A stretch of 64,000 bases of DNA from Anisodus tanguticus (lineage: Eukaryota > Streptophyta > Magnoliopsida > Solanales > Solanaceae). The position numbers were made by a program, and so were the translations under genes. The notes below the pieces were generated by a model that saw only the letters and a program-made list of their open reading frames with translations, was not told the origin of the DNA and did not search any database. Positions 10,151 through 21,640 of the stretch are shown in pieces. Numbering within the stretch: the first letter of the stretch is position 1; every line of letters starts with the position of its first letter. The stretch lies in NCBI GenBank assembly GCA_034509755.1, contig CM067545.1, positions 45,501,062-45,565,061 of the forward strand. The letters are read 5' to 3'.

Positions 10151-10978
10151 AATAGTACTTCGATCTACAATAGCGACAACATGGCTATCGTCATACTAAA
10201 GGAAAACTAGAATACGACTTATGGAGCGACAAGCTTGTTTCATAGAAAAAATATATATATATATAACCAGATCCCTTTCACCAATTTCTATTTGGCCACA
10301 AGACACCACACACACTACTTCAAAACAGCCCAACAAACTACAACCATCCATACTCGATTTTCGACTACCGATTTGCAAGTTCTTACTTCAACAATCCAAC
10401 CAAGACTTAGATATACTTAAATAGGTGTAGAAGAGGGAAAATCTTACCTCAACAACTTAGAACTACTCTTCACCCAGCTTGCTCCAACTTGAAAGAACCT
10501 CTATAACAACAAGAAGAATAAGAGAGACTACACGATCACTACTAGCCTTCCGAGGGGTGAATCACGTTACAAGCTTGTGGATCCTGGTCTACATGGTATA
10601 GGAATCTTTGAAGAGCATTTTAGTATATATGTTTGTATATATATACACTAGCTAAAGATAGCAGCATAGCTAAAGATAGAAACGTACTTCTATATTGGTA
10701 GTATATATATGCTGCATATGTTGATATATATTGTTCCAGCAAATGATTTAGAGAATTGGTTATTCTCTTCAAAGTGACATTTTAATATGTATTGCCCTAT
10801 CAAAATGTGGGGCCCACTCCTTTATGTAATCCAGACAATGCCACATGTAGTACATAAGGCATCATCACTTAATGTTCTCCCTTTTGGTGACATGTGGCAA
10901 GGTGGTGCCACCACTATCATATGTGGAGATAAATAAATTTACACTTGCTGCCATTTGTCAAGACCCACATGAGTTATG

Positions 10979-12089
10979 TGTTGGTTACAAAGGTGCAGGA
11001 AACGAGAATTACAAATAACTGCTCAAACGTACAAGAACTGAAAATATAATTCAACAACAAAACTGAAATTACAATTGTTGAACAAGAAAAAGTGGAAATT
11101 GTTTTTGCTGAGTCGAGTGTGGCACTCTGTCTTTAAGACAATATTTCCCCGTATGTATCCTTTATACGTCCTGGACAATTTGTCTCCCAAGATAAAACAA
11201 TAATGGAACACTTGAGCAAAGGAAACTCAAGAGCTACCGTGAAGAATATTGAGCAATGAAATGATGCTTGAAAGTTGTAGGAAGAAACTGTTTTTGCTTG
11301 TGTATTTTTGTGTGTTGTAAGTGTGCCTTAACAATGGTGCAAGGGGTGTTTATATAGGTGAGGGATGGGCTGTTTAACTGCCTCCATAACAGCCATTATT
11401 GGCCAAATAATGGCCATTATAGAGGTAGTAAAGCCACCAAAATAAATGGTGAGAAAGACCAACGGATTGACCATTATAGGAGGAGTAATTCAGCCAAAAT
11501 AAATGGCTGAATTGAGTGCTTGGCGTTTCTGATCTTCTCTGTCAATTCTGACTTTCTGGAAACTTCAGGGACCAAACTGTACATCTTGAAACTCCAGGGA
11601 CCAAACTGTACATATGAAACTTCTGGGATCAAACTGTACTTCTGGCCCAAAAAGATAATATCAGAAGACCCACAGCCCACGACCCGTGAACCCGGAACCG
11701 GACGGGCGCGCGGCGGCGGCGCGCGTGTGGGCTTTCTTCGAACCGAAGCACATCTAGGTCCTCCCTCCTTTAAACACATGGGATACCCCTTGGGGTCCCA
11801 AACCCCAAACCAATTTTGAGTCTTATATACACAACAAATCTCTCTTCCTCTACCGATGAGGAAGAATTGAACACAATACCACACTTTCCATGCTTCAAAC
11901 ACTTCACTTCGTGGACCAATATCTCTTTCATTTCTCAATGAAATTTGACGATTCTTGGCCCTACGGTTATCTACGTACTTAGTAGATCATGCATGTGTGA
12001 AGAACCGGATTCTCCAACATACGTAACACTAGTGTTTAAGCCATTAAAATTGGTCGGTCGCAACTCCCGCCAAAGGCAAATTTCCAACA
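10979..12089 (-). mobile_element. Solo LTR of an element A-type copia
   Basis: 1111 bp. On the minus strand it starts TGTTGGAAATTTGCC at 12089 and ends CCAACA at 10979. A perfect 5-bp duplication ttatg flanks it (10974-10978, 12090-12094). The conserved primer-like segment and hairpin are at 11115-11145. It sits inside the solo gypsy LTR. Confidence 0.92.
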
Positions 12090-12553
12090 TTATGTTCACA
12101 TAATACTTATCCAATAATATTGATTAGTACTTTGATCTCAATTTATTAAAATATTAAATACTTTTAACATGCTTCGTATACTCACTATTATAATTATATG
12201 ATATAACACTAGTTCATAGCCTCTTTTGTTTTGCATAAAATATTATTTTCAATCACCGTCTTCTCACTTGATGAGTCCTAAATAGTTTTGAAACTTCATC
12301 CTCTTATACACTGAGCGATTGATCTCCACACATGAATATGACCAAAATTCCATACGGTCCGTATAAATTATTCAACATTCGGAGCTTCGATAAAACTCAT
12401 TTTCGATGATTTTTTTAAACTCTAACACCCACATAACCTCTTTAACATTGTTACAAATCATTCTTATCCATATAATATATATTAACGCCTCCGGATTTAC
12501 GTTACTTTACTCACGAAGAATACTAGCACGAAAATACAAGGTGTAACATTAAA

Positions 12554-13835
12554 GACTAAAAATGGAATAGATAATGGGAAAGGGCGAAAGATTGGGGTCT
12601 CGTACCCGTGGTGTGATGGGCATTGGTATGATAACCAGTATTATGAATGGGAAAGTATTTTACTATATATTACGAATTATAATTCCAGAATGCGAAAGCA
12701 TATGGGCATTAGCTGTTGATTTGTTGACTTGATTGCTTATTTATACTCATCTCATCTCGATAAACTTGTATACTTGTGAAATTGAATAATTTCATATAAA
12801 TTATGGATATGATTCTTGGAATGGACATTCATAGATAAATTTGTTCTTCATATTCATTTTGGGTGAGATTTAGATAAATGGATCTGATTGCACGCCGCAA
12901 CATGTATTTAGATCGAATTGCATGCCGCAACATGTATTTAGATCGGATTGCATGCCGTAATAGGTATTTGGATAGGGTTACATGTTTCAACATGTATTTG
13001 GATCGGGTTGCATGCCGCAACATGTATATGTTTTGGATAGAACGCCGCAACAAGATATATGGATCGGGTTGCGTGCCACAATAAGTACATGGACATCGCG
13101 AGTTCCCCATGGATCACAAACTTCCAAAGATTACCGAGGAGTGTTGTGTTTATACGGGTAATGAAAGGATTGGGTACTGAGGCATTGCATTGCATAGCAT
13201 CGTTCATTCTTGTTTGATTTGTGCTTGTTTGACTATTTGACTCTACTTGACACATAATATTTCTCTATTGATGAATTAGGCTAATTGGTATAAAGTGGAC
13301 TGATAAGGTTAAAATGATGATTTTCTTATAAACTCAGTCACTGCTTCTTCATTTTCAATTTATGAGATATACTAGGTACATGTGATTTTGTACTCAGTGT
13401 GCTGCACTCTTTTGTGGTGCATATTCGATCTGGAGTATGAGTGTACCCCGTGGAAAACCTAGAACTCGGTTCTGGCTATTCGGAGTTATGGTGAGACACC
13501 TGGATTTTCCGCGGCACACCTCTCCCTCTATCTCATTTATTATTCTGTCATTTTAGTGTTCAGACAGTGCATTTATTCATTTAGACAATATATTATAGTT
13601 TTCATATTTGTATCGTATTGTAGTAGCTCTTGTACTTGTGACACGAATAATGGGTGATTGTTGTTGTTTTTCACATTTCTATTAAGACTTAGTATTGAAT
13701 ATTTCATCGTGTCTTTACTTTCCAATGAATTACTTTTAATGTTGTTGAGTTTGGGGTTGGCTTGCCTATCGGTTGGGAAAAATAGGCGGTTATTGATTTT
13801 ATGTCGTGAGAATTGCTTGTCAATGTTAATTAATA
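12554..13835 (+). repeat. Older gypsy-like LTR, right piece
   Basis: This appears to continue the LTR-like sequence of 673-1609 after the inserted solo LTR. It carries a minisatellite (12885-13090), the 'gtactcagtgtgctgcactc' block (13395-13415), a 'gagttatggtgagacacc' block (13481-13500), 'gtagctcttgtacttgtgac' (13623-13642) and a decayed end 'ttggcttgcctatcggttggg' (13757-13778). No coding region. The ORFs on both strands at 12829-13255 are by-products of the repeat. Confidence 0.45.
12885..13090 (+). repeat. Minisatellite, about 30-bp unit, about 7 degenerate copies
   Basis: The unit reads like 'gatcgaattgcatgccgcaacatgtattta'. Copies vary in length and are back to back with no spacers. 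Confidence 0.8.
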
Positions 13836-14552
13836 CTAATAGAGTAAAAATAGGATCTTGTTTGAAGTTGATTATGGCAGCATAATCAAATAAAGAATTT
13901 AATCTCATTTGTTGTTGTTAACTTCTTAATCCAAGAGAAATAAGAGTGTTGGTAATTTCAGACTTATTAAGTATGTGAACTGACTTGGTGTAGTAACATG
14001 ATGAAGAGATGTCTATATGGAGGAGGAGACACCAATAAGTTCTAGTAGGACATTTTTAGCAACTGTTGTTACCCTCTATACTATATCGTATAGTTTTTTA
14101 AATATAGTATTTATTTTAATCGTTATTTAAATTTTATTTTATAATATTATTTTGGTCATTAGTTATTTTATAATAATAAAAATATATATTTTATGTAACA
14201 ATTGATTTGACGCATTGAGATCCTTGTCTTATTTCTCTTTTATATTGTAGATTTAATTACTTACTGTTTGATAATCCTATTCCACTCTTGCCTATTTTGC
14301 AAATTAGTTCCGCACAGTATCCTATATAATTTTCATTATATTATATCTTTTCACCATCTCTACCACATCTTTCTGGTTATCTTGCAATGGAAAAGAAATT
14401 ACATGTACTTCTCTTCCGGACATTTTTGGCAATCATTATGTACACGGTCATGATTTTTTGAGAAATTACTGCAAATCTAACATTTGCAATAGAAAAGTGT
14501 ATTTAAGTAAACTATACAAGGTATACCGTTCTAGAAAAGACTAATAAGTTAT
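13836..14552. other. AT-rich sequence, no gene seen
   Basis: No conserved protein, RNA gene or clear repeat boundary was recognised. The short ORF at 14268-14453 has no recognisable domain. Confidence 0.5.
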
Positions 14553-14862
14553 TGTAACTTAAAGAATTGGATCATGCGTCTAACTTAACCTCAAAAGATA
14601 ACTCATGAGAGGAGAATTATCCAAGTCCATATAAGGAGACCACACATCTCATTAACCACCGATGTGAGACTTTTTTCATTCTTCAACACCCCACCTCAAG
14701 CCTAGGGTTGGACATCTGGTGCGTGAGTAATTTAATTTGGGGGCCCAAAATCATGTGAGATGGGTCCTGCTCTGATATCATGCAAAGAATTGGATCATGA
14801 GCCTAACTCCTTCCTTTGAGCTAGCTTTTGGGGTATGAGTTAGGCCCAACGCTTATGATACA
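14553..14862 (-). mobile_element. Degenerate TRIM element
   Basis: The left repeat (14553-14688) contains 'aaagaattggatcatg' and 'gatgtgagac'. A second copy of 'aaagaattggatcatgagcc' starts at 14784. Between them, on the minus strand, lies TGATATCAGAGCA (14768-14780), a near-match to the initiator-Met tRNA primer site. The right repeat is rearranged after about 14830. Its LTR resembles that of the intact TRIM at 16324-16666. Confidence 0.6.
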
Positions 14863-15660
14863 GTTAAACTAAATAATAAGAATGTTATTAAACCACATTA
14901 AATGATACAATTTATTCAAAGATTGTATTTTAAAAATTATACAGCATAATACAATACAATATTCTACAAGATAATACATTTTAAAATGATGGGTGAAAAC
15001 CATCCAAACAAGCTATACAGCTATTATGACATTAATAACAAAATAAGAAAATTTTGTCAGCAAATTTTCTAGTAATCTAGGAAACCAGTCATTAATGGGA
15101 AACTGCATTTTTATGGCATAAAAACATAGTCGTTCAAGAGATCGATTTCTCGATGTCTTTCTCTCATTTAAAGATACTTCTTAATTGTGAATAAGAAAAA
15201 TAAATTTGTCAATAGATGAAGCCCAAGTTTAGTTCCTTCTTTCTACTATATATTTTCCCTAAATTTTTGAGATTGCTGCTTTCATTACTTGTTTCATGTG
15301 TTGTTAGGTTGACATGAAAATCGTCTATGCGAGTAACCAAATGGAATTTTCCAAGTACAATTAGAAGAAACAACTCAGAGACTTGCAAGGTTATATTTTT
15401 ACTCCATAAAGATACACTTCCCATAAATTAATGACTAGTTTTCTTTGCCACTATAGTCATATTATATTCATGAAATTCAGAAGTGGAAAAAAAGATTTTG
15501 GATACAGAGAGAAGAGATTTGTGATTTGGTAGAGAGAGGGAGATAGAATTTGATGTTAGAAAATGAAAATTTTAGGAGTTTTTTTTTACCAAATAGTAAT
15601 TGAACTAACCATTAGATGCAAATTTTGAAATATTGTTAGACACCAGCAGTGTGACAACAA
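14863..15660. other. No gene seen
   Basis: AT-rich sequence lying beyond the 3' side of the histone gene. The minus-strand ORF at 15209-15424 has no recognisable domain. Confidence 0.5.
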
Positions 15661-15869
15661 AACATTAAGAGAGATTCAAACAAATATTATATATTCCTTT
15701 CCATCTCCAAAACAAAATAAGAATTACAGCACACCTCCATCCCGCCTTACAAAATTTAGCATCAACACAGGACCATCCCTAATATTAGATTTCACAACCA
15801 ACATAAAGTCTTCAGTCTTCACAACAAAATTTTTAAAAAGCAACAATAAAACTGCCACAGTTGAGCAAT

Positions 15870-16280
15870 TTAATCACGCTCGCCCCTGATACGCCTAACA
15901 AGCTGAATGTCCTTGGGCATAATGGTCACACGCCTAGCATGAATGGCGCAAATATTGGTGTCCTCAAACAAATGAATCAAGTAGGCCTCAGCCGCCTCTT
16001 GCAGATCCCACACCGCATGACTCTGGAAACGCAGATCAGTATTGAATTTCTGGGGAATTTCAAGAACAAGCCTCTGGAATGAGAGCTTCCTGATCAAGTG
16101 ATCTGTACTCTTCTGGTACTTACGGATTTCACGAAGAGCAACAGTACCAGAGCGGTATCTGTGAGGCTTCTTCACGCCACTTATAGTAGGAGCATACTTA
16201 CGAGCAACAATGGTAGCAAGTTGCATCCTAGGGCCCTTTCCTCCGGTGGACTTGCGAACAATTTGTTTGGTACGAGCCAT
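15870..16280 (-). CDS. Divergent H3.3-like histone H3 variant, intronless
   Basis: 136 codons from ATG (16280) to the TAA... region at 15870, exactly the length of histone H3, starting MARTKQ and ending RRIRGERD. H3 wraps nuclear DNA as part of the nucleosome octamer. Numbering without Met, T31, Y41 and H87 match the plant H3.3 class, while position 90 is W. K4, K9, K14, K27, K36 and K37 are kept. Departures include T6I, A7V, K18M, K23I, S28Y, R72L, D77K, K79N and E59D. Plant H3.3 genes normally have introns; this one has none, which suggests a retrocopy, though I see no poly(A) relic. The frame is fully open despite many substitutions, so it may be a functional variant (for instance a gamete-type H3) or a young pseudogene. 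A TRIM element occupies its 5' leader. Confidence 0.85.
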   Translation of the reverse strand: MARTKQIVRKSTGGKGPRMQLATIVARKYAPTISGVKKPHRYRSGTVALREIRKYQKSTDHLIRKLSFQRLVLEIPQKFNTDLRFQSHAVWDLQEAAEAYLIHLFEDTNICAIHARRVTIMPKDIQLVRRIRGERD

Positions 16281-16323
16281 CTTTTTTTTTCTTTTTTTTT
16301 TTATCTTCCTTCTTCCTCTTCTC

Positions 16324-16666
16324 TGTTAAGAGTTTCACATCGGATATGGAATGGAAACATGGACTTTTTATATGGACTTGGACAATCCTCACCCTACAAA
16401 CTAGCTTTTTGGGTTGAGTTAGGCCTAAGATCCATTCTTTACATGGTATCAGAGTCAGTCTCATTACAATTCTTTGTTCACCGATTATTGAGCCCCCAAA
16501 TTATATTATACACTCTCTAGTTAACAAGGTATGGGCGTGCAGGGAGTGTTAAGAGTCCCACATCGGATATGGAATGGGAACATAGACTCCTTATATGAAC
16601 TTGGACAATTCTCACCTTACACGCTAATTTTTTGAGTTGAGTTAGGCCCAATATCCATTCTTTACC
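16324..16666 (+). mobile_element. Intact TRIM element in the H3-like 5' leader
   Basis: Two 120-bp LTRs (16324-16443 and 16547-16666) start TGTTAAGAG; the first ends CTTTACA. TGGTATCAGAG, complementary to the initiator-Met tRNA 3' end, follows the first LTR at 16444-16454, and a purine run 'cagggag' precedes the second. The 5-bp duplication ttctc is perfect (16319-16323, 16667-16671). No coding capacity, as is usual for TRIMs; movement depends on another element's enzymes. Confidence 0.9.
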
Positions 16667-16708
16667 TTCTCTGATTTGTGGAGTGAATGAAAAAGAAAAT
16701 GTTATGAG

Positions 16709-16716
16709 TTTATATA
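16709..16716 (-). promoter_or_regulatory. Likely TATA box of the H3-like gene
   Basis: On the minus strand TATATAAA lies 430 bp before the ATG. Without the 343-bp TRIM and its 5-bp duplication the distance would be about 80 bp, a normal spacing, so this is probably the ancestral promoter. Confidence 0.5.
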
Positions 16717-17176
16717 GGATGAAAGGTTGAAGGCGGTCATCAATGAGAATATGTTATCTGATTCATTACTTACCAAAGATTTATATAGTAATCATATTAC
16801 ATTACTATAAATTTTTGATAAAGGTAAGTTCACATACTTTAATTGAATGACTTACAATAAAATTTATTTGGTAACCTTTTACATTCTGGTTTAAAATTGA
16901 TAGAGAATACGTAAATATTTTTCATATATTCTGTAATTATTAATTTAGTATAAAATTATGTAAAGTAGATAACACCTATATATATTGTATTAATTAGAAG
17001 ACTCCAATATGGAGAATTACACAATTCTACATGATATCAGAAGTCAAACCCTAACACCCTCCCTGCCCTAAATTTTATTCGGTCGCCACCCCTCTCTTTC
17101 CTTGCTTCTGGCGGCACCCCCCAAAGCCTAAAGCAATTCCGCCGCCCCCCTCTCTTTCATTGCTTCCGAAGGCCAC

Positions 17177-17980
17177 ATGGCTTCTCCCGATTCCTCATCC
17201 TCCACACAAGACGTCACACATCCTCCTCCTCCCTCCTCGTCTCCCAACACCTTTCATCCGGCGTTTGCCGTGACAAACATAAAAAATTTTATCCTTTGAT
17301 TCTTGATCAGGAGGATGGGCAATACTCTTCGTGGGTTGAGTTATTACAAATACATGCTTGTGTCTACAACGTTCTTGATCACATCTATGCCAACACACCC
17401 CGTCCGCCCGACGTCGACAACACAACGTGGATACGACTTGATGCAATCGTCAAACAATTGATATATGACACCATATCCAATGATCTACTTCATACTATTA
17501 TGAAGACAGGTGCTTCGGCTCACGAATTATGGACAAGGTTAGAAGAAATTTTTCAAGACAACAAACATACACGTGTCATGTATCTGGAGAAACAATTTAA
17601 TAACACCCGTCTTAAAAACTTTGCTACTATGTCCGACTATTGTAAACAATTGAAATTAGTTGCAGATCAACTATCTAATGTGGGCACTCCGATTTTAGAA
17701 ACAAGGATAGTTTTGCAATTAACTAATGGTTTTCCAAAGGGTGAGTACTGAGTACAATATGATTGCAACGATGATCCAACAAGTCGATCCCCTCCCTAGT
17801 TTAAATAAGGCCCGGGCACAATTACTATTGAAGGAAACTAGGCATGCCAAACAGGACGAACATAATCGAAAGGCGTTGGTGGTTGATGTACTGGTGACCG
17901 CCACAACACTCGTGATAATCGCCACACATGGACAATCACACTCCGCGGGGTGGTCGAGGCGGCGCCAAAGGCCGAGGTAG
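17177..17980 (+). pseudogene. gag: copia gag of the short-LTR element
   Basis: ATG at 17177 opens a Ser/Pro-rich leader (MASPDSSSSTQD) that hits a stop near 17297 through a 1-base shift. The frame from 17296 carries the Gag body (W..L..H, ISNDLLHTIMKTGASAHELW, MSDYCKQLKLVADQLSNVG) to 17751, and another shift precedes 17726-17980. Weakly Gly/Arg-rich sequence to about 18060 matches the basic tail of such Gag proteins. Not functional. Confidence 0.75.
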
Positions 17981-18302
17981 CGGCGGCGGACGGGATGTTA
18001 AAGGTAGAGGCCACGGCTGAGGCAACAGTCATGGTGGACAATCGCAACAGGCACCATACCCATCCTAGTGGGTAGGCCCAATGCCATGGCGGATATTCGA
18101 AAGTTGGGCCTCACCCCTATGCCCTTATCCGACGGCACTGGCCTAAAGTAATGGCCAGTGGCAGTATGCTAGTATATTGGGTCCTCATCCAGGCCTACGC
18201 CAGGCGGGACAGACACAACAGGCCCATATCTCGATGGCCCGACATCAACAACAACCATACATCCTCCTTACCCCTACCGAACTGGGCTAGGCCTACAACA
18301 CT

Positions 18303-19620
18303 ATGAATTTACAGCAGCCCGACGATGCATGGTACATGGATACGAGCGCCACTTTCCACCTCACTCGTAACTCTGATAATCTTTCTCAACTATTTAACTT
18401 GAACAATCCTCAATTTATTTTGGTCGAAAATGGCAATCGCATTCCAATTCAAGGCTATGGCACCACTCAAACACCACCACCTCACCCTCCATTTTCCCTA
18501 AAAAATGTCCTATATGATTCTAACATCATTAAAAACATAATCTCTATTAGGAAATTTTCTAGTGACAATTTCGTATCTATTGAGTTTGACCATTTTGGTT
18601 TTTTGGTGAAGGACCTACGTACGGGGACAACTCTTATGAGATGCAATAGTGTGGGAGACCTCTATCATTTCTCATCCAATTCCGCTGCAAGTGTCAATCC
18701 ACATACCTCTAGTTGCAATCTCTCCATCAATTTGGCATAGTAGACTTGGGCACCCGGGAGAACCGGTTTTTAATTTTCTTAGAAGTCAAAATTTGATTCA
18801 ATGTAATAAAGGTAGATTTCCCCAAAATTGTTATTCTTGTCATTTAGGGAAGCATGTTAGACTTCCTTTTAAGTCATCTTTTAGTGCTATTTTTTCTCCA
18901 TTTGACATCATTCATGTGGATTTATGGACATCCCCCATTACTAACAAACTGGGTCATAAATTTTATTTGGTATTGATAGATGATTTCTCTCATTTTCTTT
19001 GGGTCTATCCTCTCAAATATAAGTCTCAAGTCTACTCCATTTTTCTTGATTTTCGAACATACGTTAAAACACAGTTTGAGAAGGACATAAAATCGTTTCA
19101 ATGTGACAATGGTCGTGAGTTTGACAATTCCCATTTCATAAATTTTGTGCTGACAATGGCATAGTATTTCGATTCTCATGCCCCCATACCTCACATCAAA
19201 ATGATAAAGCCGAAAGAATCTCTGCAACATTAACAACATGATCCGTACCATACTCTTTCATGTTTCTCTACCCCCTCCCTTTTGCATCTATGTGTTACAC
19301 ATGGTAGCATACGTTCTTAATATATTACCTACACGTACACTTCAAAATAAAACCCCTACCGAAATTTTATTCCATTGGATCCCTTCCTATGGTCACCTTC
19401 GGATTTTTGGTTGTCTATGCTACCCTAATTTCGCCTCCACGGCTCCTCACAAATTAGCACTTCTCCGTACATTTTCTTGGGTTTCCTGTCAAATCATAGG
19501 GGTACCTATGCTATGATTTGTCCACAAATAAAGTCTTAGTCTCTCGCCATGTCACGTTTGAGAATATTCGAAAATTTCAAGTCACTGACTATGACTTCCT
19601 CGGCAGCTGTTTCTTGACTT
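18303..19620 (+). pseudogene. pol: copia protease and integrase of the short-LTR element
   Basis: WYMDTSATFHLT near 18331 corresponds to the protease active site, with DSGA changed to DTSA. A GAG-pre-integrase motif (IWHSRLGHPG) is at about 18735, a zinc-site CHLGKH near 18841, and integrase residues D (HVDLW, 18915) and D (QCDNGREF, 19101). The third motif, near 19195, is in another frame with the expected NGKAER decayed. Integrase C-terminal sequence runs to about 19600. Several stops; no reverse transcriptase follows. Confidence 0.8.
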
Positions 19621-19812
19621 CATATCCAGTCTGAGCGTCCGGCCTCCTCCCGCTCTGACTGCGGGGTGTGATAGAGAATACGTAAATATTCTCTATATAT
19701 TCTGTAATTATGTAAAGTAGATAATCTCATACAATTAGGATTACAATAGTAAACATCTATATATATTGTATTAATGAGAAGACTCCAACAGGGAGAATTA
19801 AACAATTTTACA

Positions 19813-20457
19813 AGAATTTAGATTTTCTTTCCCCAAGTAAAAGATGATTACTATTCCTTGTTATCTGGAGATTCCGTAATAAAAATATACTAAAAATCAC
19901 AGATGAACATGGAAAAGTAACTAATATTATGAGACTTATAATTCATGCTTGTTTAGCTAAGTATGTACACTTTATATGAGCGAAAGTGATTTCGTGCAAT
20001 GTATTAAATTAGTTCATTCCTAACAGAGTGGATGATGGCAAAACTTATATTAAATAATAAAGTATAACAGAAGTTTCATGAAGAAAATGATAATATCACA
20101 ATTGGGAAGGTTGTGATTGAAGCTGACTCTGCTCATATATCATATTTACAAATGCTCCAGTTAATTCAAAAAAAAAAAAAAAACTTAGAATACAGCCAAT
20201 TCCAGTCGTTGACTCAGATTATTATGGTCGGTATTTTTATCAATGCCAAACCAAATTAAACCGAAATATAGTTTGATTTTTTTCTCGTTTGACTCGAATT
20301 ATCGGTTTAGTGCGATTTATCAATTTTGTTTGTATACCCTATGCGACACTATTCGCTTCTCCCTGCATGCTTGACTTCATCATTGATCTGCAGTCATTAG
20401 CTAAGGGAGAATAATGTGCGCTGGTATTGGTGAGCATATCAATTACTTTGACAGAAT
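19813..20457. other. No gene seen
   Basis: AT-rich spacer with a run of A at about 20168-20184. No domain recognised. Confidence 0.5.
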
Positions 20458-21640
20458 TGTTGGAATATACGTAAAGCAACAACGGAAATAGTAAATAACT
20501 ATTATAGTGTTTGAAAGGATAAACAACAATTAGGACAACAACACGTTGTCCATATATTGATCTTGAATGAACCTTCAAATATGGAAATTGTGTTCTGAAA
20601 ACACAAGAACATGAACCGCTACACTTGTGGCTTGTAGATCCGTTGAGAAGACGAACGGTTAGAATCCTTCGTCAGTTATGTTAACACCTGAAACACTTAA
20701 CAACCAATTAAATAAATACAACACCACCGGCTGAGTCGAGAGATGGCTCTCTGTCTTTAAGACAAGATTGCCCCCGTATATAGGCTTTACGGAAGTGTGG
20801 ACAATAGTCTCCTAAGATGAAACAACAAACTATCAAGTATGCAAAGCCTACACAAATGATCTCTACGAAGAACACGAATAATGAAGATTGCTAAGAGAAT
20901 GATTGTTTATCAGGAAAATCTAATCTCTTTGTGGTGTTGTGAACTTATTTTTCAGTTCATATGTTCATATATGTTCTTCTATAGAATTGAGCCAAAGCTT
21001 CAATTTATAGGTGTGCAAGATAGCCTCTTCAAATGCCCCCACAATGGCTATCAATTGCCATGTAATGGTTGACATTTAACCCCCAACAAATGCAGCCAAA
21101 TAATGGTCCAAGTAATGGTCATTATTGCGTGGATTCAATGCCATTGAAACCCTCTAAACAACCAAACCTTTTGGGATTCCGTCGAGAAATCACTGCCCAT
21201 GAAGCGTCGCGGCTCTGCCACCTTAGCGTCGCAGCGCTAATTCATCACTGAGCTACTGCCACTCCGGCGCCGCGGCGCTGCAAGGGGGGCGCCACGGCGC
21301 TACGGCGCCGCGGCCCAGTCCGGAAGGCGTCGCGGCCCTTCTCGGCGACGCGGCCCTTCTCGGCGACGCGGCCCTTTTCCGACCCGTTCCATCTTACACC
21401 TCGCACAATCCTTCCTTCGTTTACCAACGTAGAACACTTGTCATTTAGCAAATAACCATCCATTATTCTATGTCTCAAACATTTCACTTACGTACTAATA
21501 TCTCTTTTATTAACGAAATTTACGATACTTGGCACTAAGATTACACGTGTGTGGAAACGATATTTCCGACGTGCGGGGCCCAATCGTTCGAGTCATAAAT
21601 AACGGGATAAACTTAATTCCACATTAGTAAATTTCCAACA
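20458..21640 (-). repeat. 3' LTR of copia element B
   Basis: 1183 bp, TGTTGG...CCAACA when read from either end. The primer-like segment is at 20756-20769 and the hairpin at 20738-20751. A GC-rich stretch with repeated 'cggcgacgcggccc' lies at 21260-21390 and produces chance ORFs. Confidence 0.9.

Larger units (their letters stand above)
1615..12548 (-). mobile_element. Solo gypsy-type LTR, interrupted by two copia insertions
   Basis: On the minus strand the LTR starts 'TGTTACACC' at 12548 and ends '...GTGTGACA' at 1615. It is flanked by a perfect 5-bp target-site duplication ttaaa (1610-1614 and 12549-12553). Removing the full copia element (2834-10155) and the solo copia LTR (10974-12094) leaves about 2.5 kb, close to the 2.36-kb LTR at 45989-48348. 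There are no internal coding domains, so LTR-LTR recombination has probably removed the body. A (ta)n microsatellite lies at 2408-2437. ORFs within it are chance. Confidence 0.8.
16899..19812 (+). mobile_element. Short-LTR Ty1/copia element lacking RT and RNase H
   Basis: Short LTRs (16899-17031, 133 bp; 19669-19812, 144 bp) begin TGATAGAGAATACG. A decayed Met-tRNA primer site TGATATCAGA starts at 17032, and a purine run CTGCGGGGTG precedes the 3' LTR. Flanks aaaat (16894-16898) and agaat (19813-19817) match at 4 of 5. The internal region is only 2.64 kb. It runs from gag to the end of integrase, then jumps to what looks like the last codons before the 3' LTR, matching the end of element C. 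Style is Ale/Retrofit-like, by recollection. Confidence 0.85.

Noticed and set aside
12885..13090. CRISPR-like array
   Set aside because: Units abut without unique spacers and the host is a plant; it is a minisatellite in an LTR.
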